Positions 13,637 to 15,887 of a stretch of 15,887 nt of DNA are shown in pieces. Made by a program: the position numbers and the translations under genes. Below the pieces are notes generated by a model that saw only the letters and a program-made list of their open reading frames with translations, was not told the origin of the DNA and searched no databases. Position 1 is the first letter of the stretch. The number at the start of each line of letters is the position of its first letter. Source of the DNA: Nitrososphaeraceae archaeon. Its GTDB lineage: Archaea; Thermoproteota; Nitrososphaeria; Nitrososphaerales; Nitrososphaeraceae. The stretch lies in the NCBI GenBank assembly GCA_025937665.1, contig JAICQW010000023.1, positions 1 to 15,887 of the forward strand, written 5' to 3'.

Positions 13637-14731
13637 ATGTCTAGAGAATTTGACATACAATGTTCCCAAAAAAGTAACGTGATTGATGAGTTTCATACCA
13701 CAAACCCTCTTTTTGTGTGTGTTATCTCATATACAGAAACAAGTCAGGTTCCAGGTATAACTTTTGCAGGAGCGAAGCCAGATCTCATAAAGTACACACC
13801 ACCAGCAGACTCTGAATTTCTATTTCATGGTAGATGTTTTTCTATTTCTGGAGTGCCTGCAACACCTGATGGAATACCAACCCCGGCATTATTGACAAGA
13901 ACGGCCCTGTTGCTTGGAAAAATACCATGTTTAGTCGTAAATTCGGGTTCCAAAATCGATCCTAAAATCCCATTTATTTCATTTGGAATTAACCACGGAA
14001 AGAACATTCAACATGAGGCAGCATTACAACTCTTTGAGGCACATCAAGCTTTTGACTACGGCAATTTGTTAGGTAAACAATTAGCCAAGTCAAACGACCT
14101 AGTAGTTCTAGGCGAGAGTATCCCCGGTGGTACAACTACGGCTCTTGGAGTGTTGACAGGATTTGGGATTGATGCAAACTACAAGATGAGTAGTAGTATG
14201 CCAACAAATCCCCATGATTTGAAAATCAGGGTAGTGCAAGAGGCTATCAAGAAGTACAATTTATCAGAGTTAAAAGATCCCTTCAAAATAGTATCGTTAC
14301 TAGGCGACCCGATGATACCAGCAGTTGCTGGAATCGCAACAGGTATCATCCAATCTGAGTCTAGAGTAATGCTTGCAGGGGGCACACAAATGGCAGCAGT
14401 TCTTGCATTTATGGCCTCTCTGAATGTTCCTTTTGATAAAATCTGTATAGGGACCACTTCTTACGTTACTAAAGATGAGAATTCAGATTTGAATTATCTG
14501 GTCAGAGCCATTTCCCCAAACATACCTATTTTATCGGTAAATCCGGGTCTAGACAGATCGACAAAAAATGGATTGCTAATGTATGACAAGGGCGTAGTAA
14601 AAGAAGGAGTAGGTTCAGGCGGCGCCCTAATAACACTTCTGTTGAAATCAAATAGATCTCTGGATATAGACATTTTCTTAAGAAAATTAGAAGATGAGTA
14701 CGAAAAGAATATTGAGAATATTGTAGTGTGA
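13637..14731 (+). CDS. Archaeal CobT-like nicotinate-nucleotide phosphoribosyltransferase (TIGR00303/UPF0284 type)
   Basis: The 364-residue protein matches the archaeal family distantly related to bacterial CobT. Matching segments are PGITFAGAKPDLIKYTPPAD near 39-58, PATPDGIPTPALLTRTAL near 74-91, GESIPGGTTTALGVL at 159-173 (the phosphate/glycine-rich loop), and GGTQMAAVLAF near 252-262. CobT transfers ribose phosphate from nicotinate mononucleotide to a base such as dimethylbenzimidazole, preparing the lower ligand of cobalamin. Thaumarchaea are known cobalamin makers, so this role fits. The ATG at 13637 is 3 bp after the MBL stop. The gene converges with glmS, a hairpin lying between. The substrate base is not fixed by the sequence. 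Confidence 0.83.
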   Translation: MSREFDIQCSQKSNVIDEFHTTNPLFVCVISYTETSQVPGITFAGAKPDLIKYTPPADSEFLFHGRCFSISGVPATPDGIPTPALLTRTALLLGKIPCLVVNSGSKIDPKIPFISFGINHGKNIQHEAALQLFEAHQAFDYGNLLGKQLAKSNDLVVLGESIPGGTTTALGVLTGFGIDANYKMSSSMPTNPHDLKIRVVQEAIKKYNLSELKDPFKIVSLLGDPMIPAVAGIATGIIQSESRVMLAGGTQMAAVLAFMASLNVPFDKICIGTTSYVTKDENSDLNYLVRAISPNIPILSVNPGLDRSTKNGLLMYDKGVVKEGVGSGGALITLLLKSNRSLDIDIFLRKLEDEYEKNIENIVV

Positions 14732-14738
14732 AAAATTG

Positions 14739-14766
14739 ATTGATGGCCCCCGAGGCCAAATTCAAT
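14739..14766. terminator. Hairpin between convergent cobT-like and glmS genes
   Basis: TGGCC (14744-14748) pairs with GGCCA (14754-14758) around a CCCGA loop. After a 3-nt bulge the stem continues with ATTGA (14739-14743) and TCAAT (14762-14766). It fills most of the 50-bp gap. A T-run follows it only on the minus strand (complement of AAAAA at 14731-14735), so it could help end glmS transcripts. Archaeal terminators mostly depend on T-runs, so the role is uncertain. Confidence 0.5.
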
Positions 14767-14781
14767 CCAATTTTGGCACGC

Positions 14782-15887
14782 TTATTTTACTGTAACAGAT
14801 TTTGCGAGGTTACGTGGGTAATCAGGATTTGCATTGTTGCAAATGGACAAATAATATGCCAAAAGCTGCAGCGGGACTATTTCGATGAGGGGATAGAGTG
14901 ATTCATTTATTGTTGGAATGGTGATTTGGTAATCATATACTTCATCTTTCTTATTTGAAATTCCAACTATTTTTGCACCTCTCGATTTTATAGTATGTAT
15001 GTTTGATAAAGTATCTCCATAAGTAGAATCGTCTGGATGAATGACAATTACTATACTATTGTTGTCTATTAATGCGAGAGGGCCATGTTTTAATTCACCT
15101 GCAGCCATTCCTTCGGCATGAATATATGACAATTCCTTAATCTTTAATGCTCCTTCTAGACATATAGGAAAATGAAGAGATCTGCCAAGAATGTATATGT
15201 CCTTTGATCCTTTTATCTGATTTGCAACACTTTCAATGTGCGAATCCAATTCCAAGACTTGATTGATGGCTTTGGTCAAAACGTCCTTACTAGCGAATAT
15301 CCCATTTGATTTCTTTCCTATCAATTCTGCAACATAATATAACAGTGCAATCTGACTAGTGAAACTCTTGGTTGCAGCCACACCTATTTCAGGACCGCAG
15401 TTAACCTCCAGATAAGAATCACTTAATCGAGCAAGAGAAGAAGTTGGAATATTAACAATTGACAGAACTTTGGCACCCATTTCCTTTGCAGATTTTACTG
15501 AGTGCATTACATCAGCGGTTTCACCACTTTGAGATATTGCCAATAGAACTGAATTTTCATCCAGCAAATCAGCTGAATATTGGAATTCACTTGACATTAT
15601 GGGTTCAACGTGAATCTTTGATTTCGAAAAGATTTGCTTTGCAATTAATGCCGAATGATAACTGGTTCCACTTCCAGTAATAAAGACATTTTTGGCATCC
15701 GTAATGATCTTGCAGAATTTATCCAAATTTTTCTTGTCCTGATCCATGCTCTTTACTATTGTTTGATGCTGTTCATGAATTTCCTTCAAGGTATAATGTG
15801 AATATTTTCCTTTATCAGCATCACCTAACTCCCATGCAACTTGTGTTATTTTTCTTGAAATTCTGTCACCATCAAAATTGAAAAAAG
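14782..15887 (-). CDS. glmS: Glutamine--fructose-6-phosphate aminotransferase GlmS (C-terminal part; runs off the window)
   Basis: The frame is open to the window edge on the minus strand. Residues translated from 15790-15887 (AWELGDADKGKYSHYTLKEI) continue the match, so the TTG at 15789 is internal and not the start. Two SIS (sugar isomerase) domains are visible. The first has FITGSGTSYHSALIAKQ, SQSGETADV and GPEIGVAATKSFTSQ. The second has ILGRSLHFPICLEGALKIKELSYIHAEG with the catalytic-lysine region, and GELKHGPLALID. The C-terminus DYPRNLAKSVTVK is the standard GlmS end. The missing N-terminal part should be the glutamine amidotransferase domain. The enzyme makes glucosamine-6-phosphate for UDP-GlcNAc, used in surface glycans and N-glycosylation. 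Identification is secure. Confidence 0.95.
   Translation of the reverse strand, partial: FFNFDGDRISRKITQVAWELGDADKGKYSHYTLKEIHEQHQTIVKSMDQDKKNLDKFCKIITDAKNVFITGSGTSYHSALIAKQIFSKSKIHVEPIMSSEFQYSADLLDENSVLLAISQSGETADVMHSVKSAKEMGAKVLSIVNIPTSSLARLSDSYLEVNCGPEIGVAATKSFTSQIALLYYVAELIGKKSNGIFASKDVLTKAINQVLELDSHIESVANQIKGSKDIYILGRSLHFPICLEGALKIKELSYIHAEGMAAGELKHGPLALIDNNSIVIVIHPDDSTYGDTLSNIHTIKSRGAKIVGISNKKDEVYDYQITIPTINESLYPLIEIVPLQLLAYYLSICNNANPDYPRNLAKSVTVK

Noticed and set aside
14782..15789. glmS as a complete 335-aa gene starting at 15789
   Set aside because: The frame continues to the window edge with GlmS-like residues and without a stop; the TTG is an internal Leu codon.

Overview
The window looks like chromosomal DNA of an ammonia-oxidising-type archaeon (Thaumarchaeota/Nitrososphaerota, most likely Nitrososphaerales). 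It is A+T-rich and carries LysW-dependent lysine biosynthesis, diphthine synthase, geranylgeranyl reductase, a translin-family protein, an Hjc-like nuclease, a PAC2 protein and a Sulfolobus-type single-stranded-DNA-binding OB-fold. It also has archaeal BRE/TATA-like elements 24-37 nt before start codons and an intron-containing tRNA. The lineage is inferred from gene content and protein style; no amo or rRNA gene is present to settle it. No mobile element, CRISPR array or integrated virus is seen. All intergenic gaps are under 300 bp; the largest is 6998-7206.

Positions 1-5932 hold a lysine (alpha-aminoadipate) operon on the + strand: the end of lysY, then lysZ, lysJ, the Lrp-type regulator lysM, an internal promoter, homocitrate synthase (lysS), the carrier protein lysW, lysX and lysK. 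Homocitrate synthase makes the first intermediate. LysX loads alpha-aminoadipate onto the C-terminal Glu of LysW. LysZ, LysY and LysJ phosphorylate, reduce and aminate the carried side chain, and LysK releases lysine. Several genes overlap by four bases (ATGA, TTGA, GTGA), so several start codons are better placed at the overlap than at the longest ORF. A diphthine synthase with a C-terminal DUF357-like domain follows 9 bp after lysK.

Positions 7207-8797 hold two genes with their own promoters. One is a secreted CHRD-domain protein carrying four near-perfect 33-bp repeats packed with N-glycosylation sequons. The other is a PAC2-family protein. Next come a minus-strand SSB-like OB-fold gene, a tRNA-Leu(CAA) gene with a 21-nt intron, and a geranylgeranyl reductase for archaeal lipid saturation. 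The reductase converges, with 3 bp between stop codons, on a translin-family gene. That gene is divergent from an Hjc-like PD-(D/E)XK nuclease.

Positions 12327-14731 hold a tight three-gene operon: NAD(P)HX epimerase (NnrE), a metallo-beta-lactamase-fold hydrolase and an archaeal CobT-like phosphoribosyltransferase. It points to nicotinamide-nucleotide and cobamide metabolism. The window ends inside glmS (minus strand), which is cut by the window edge and separated from the CobT-like gene by a hairpin.

The most unusual items are the sequon-rich repeat in the CHRD protein, the DphB-DUF357 fusion, the tRNA-Leu intron with an A-C mismatch in the anticodon stem, the archaeal translin gene and the NnrE/MBL/CobT-like operon. 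None is clearly a wholly new system.
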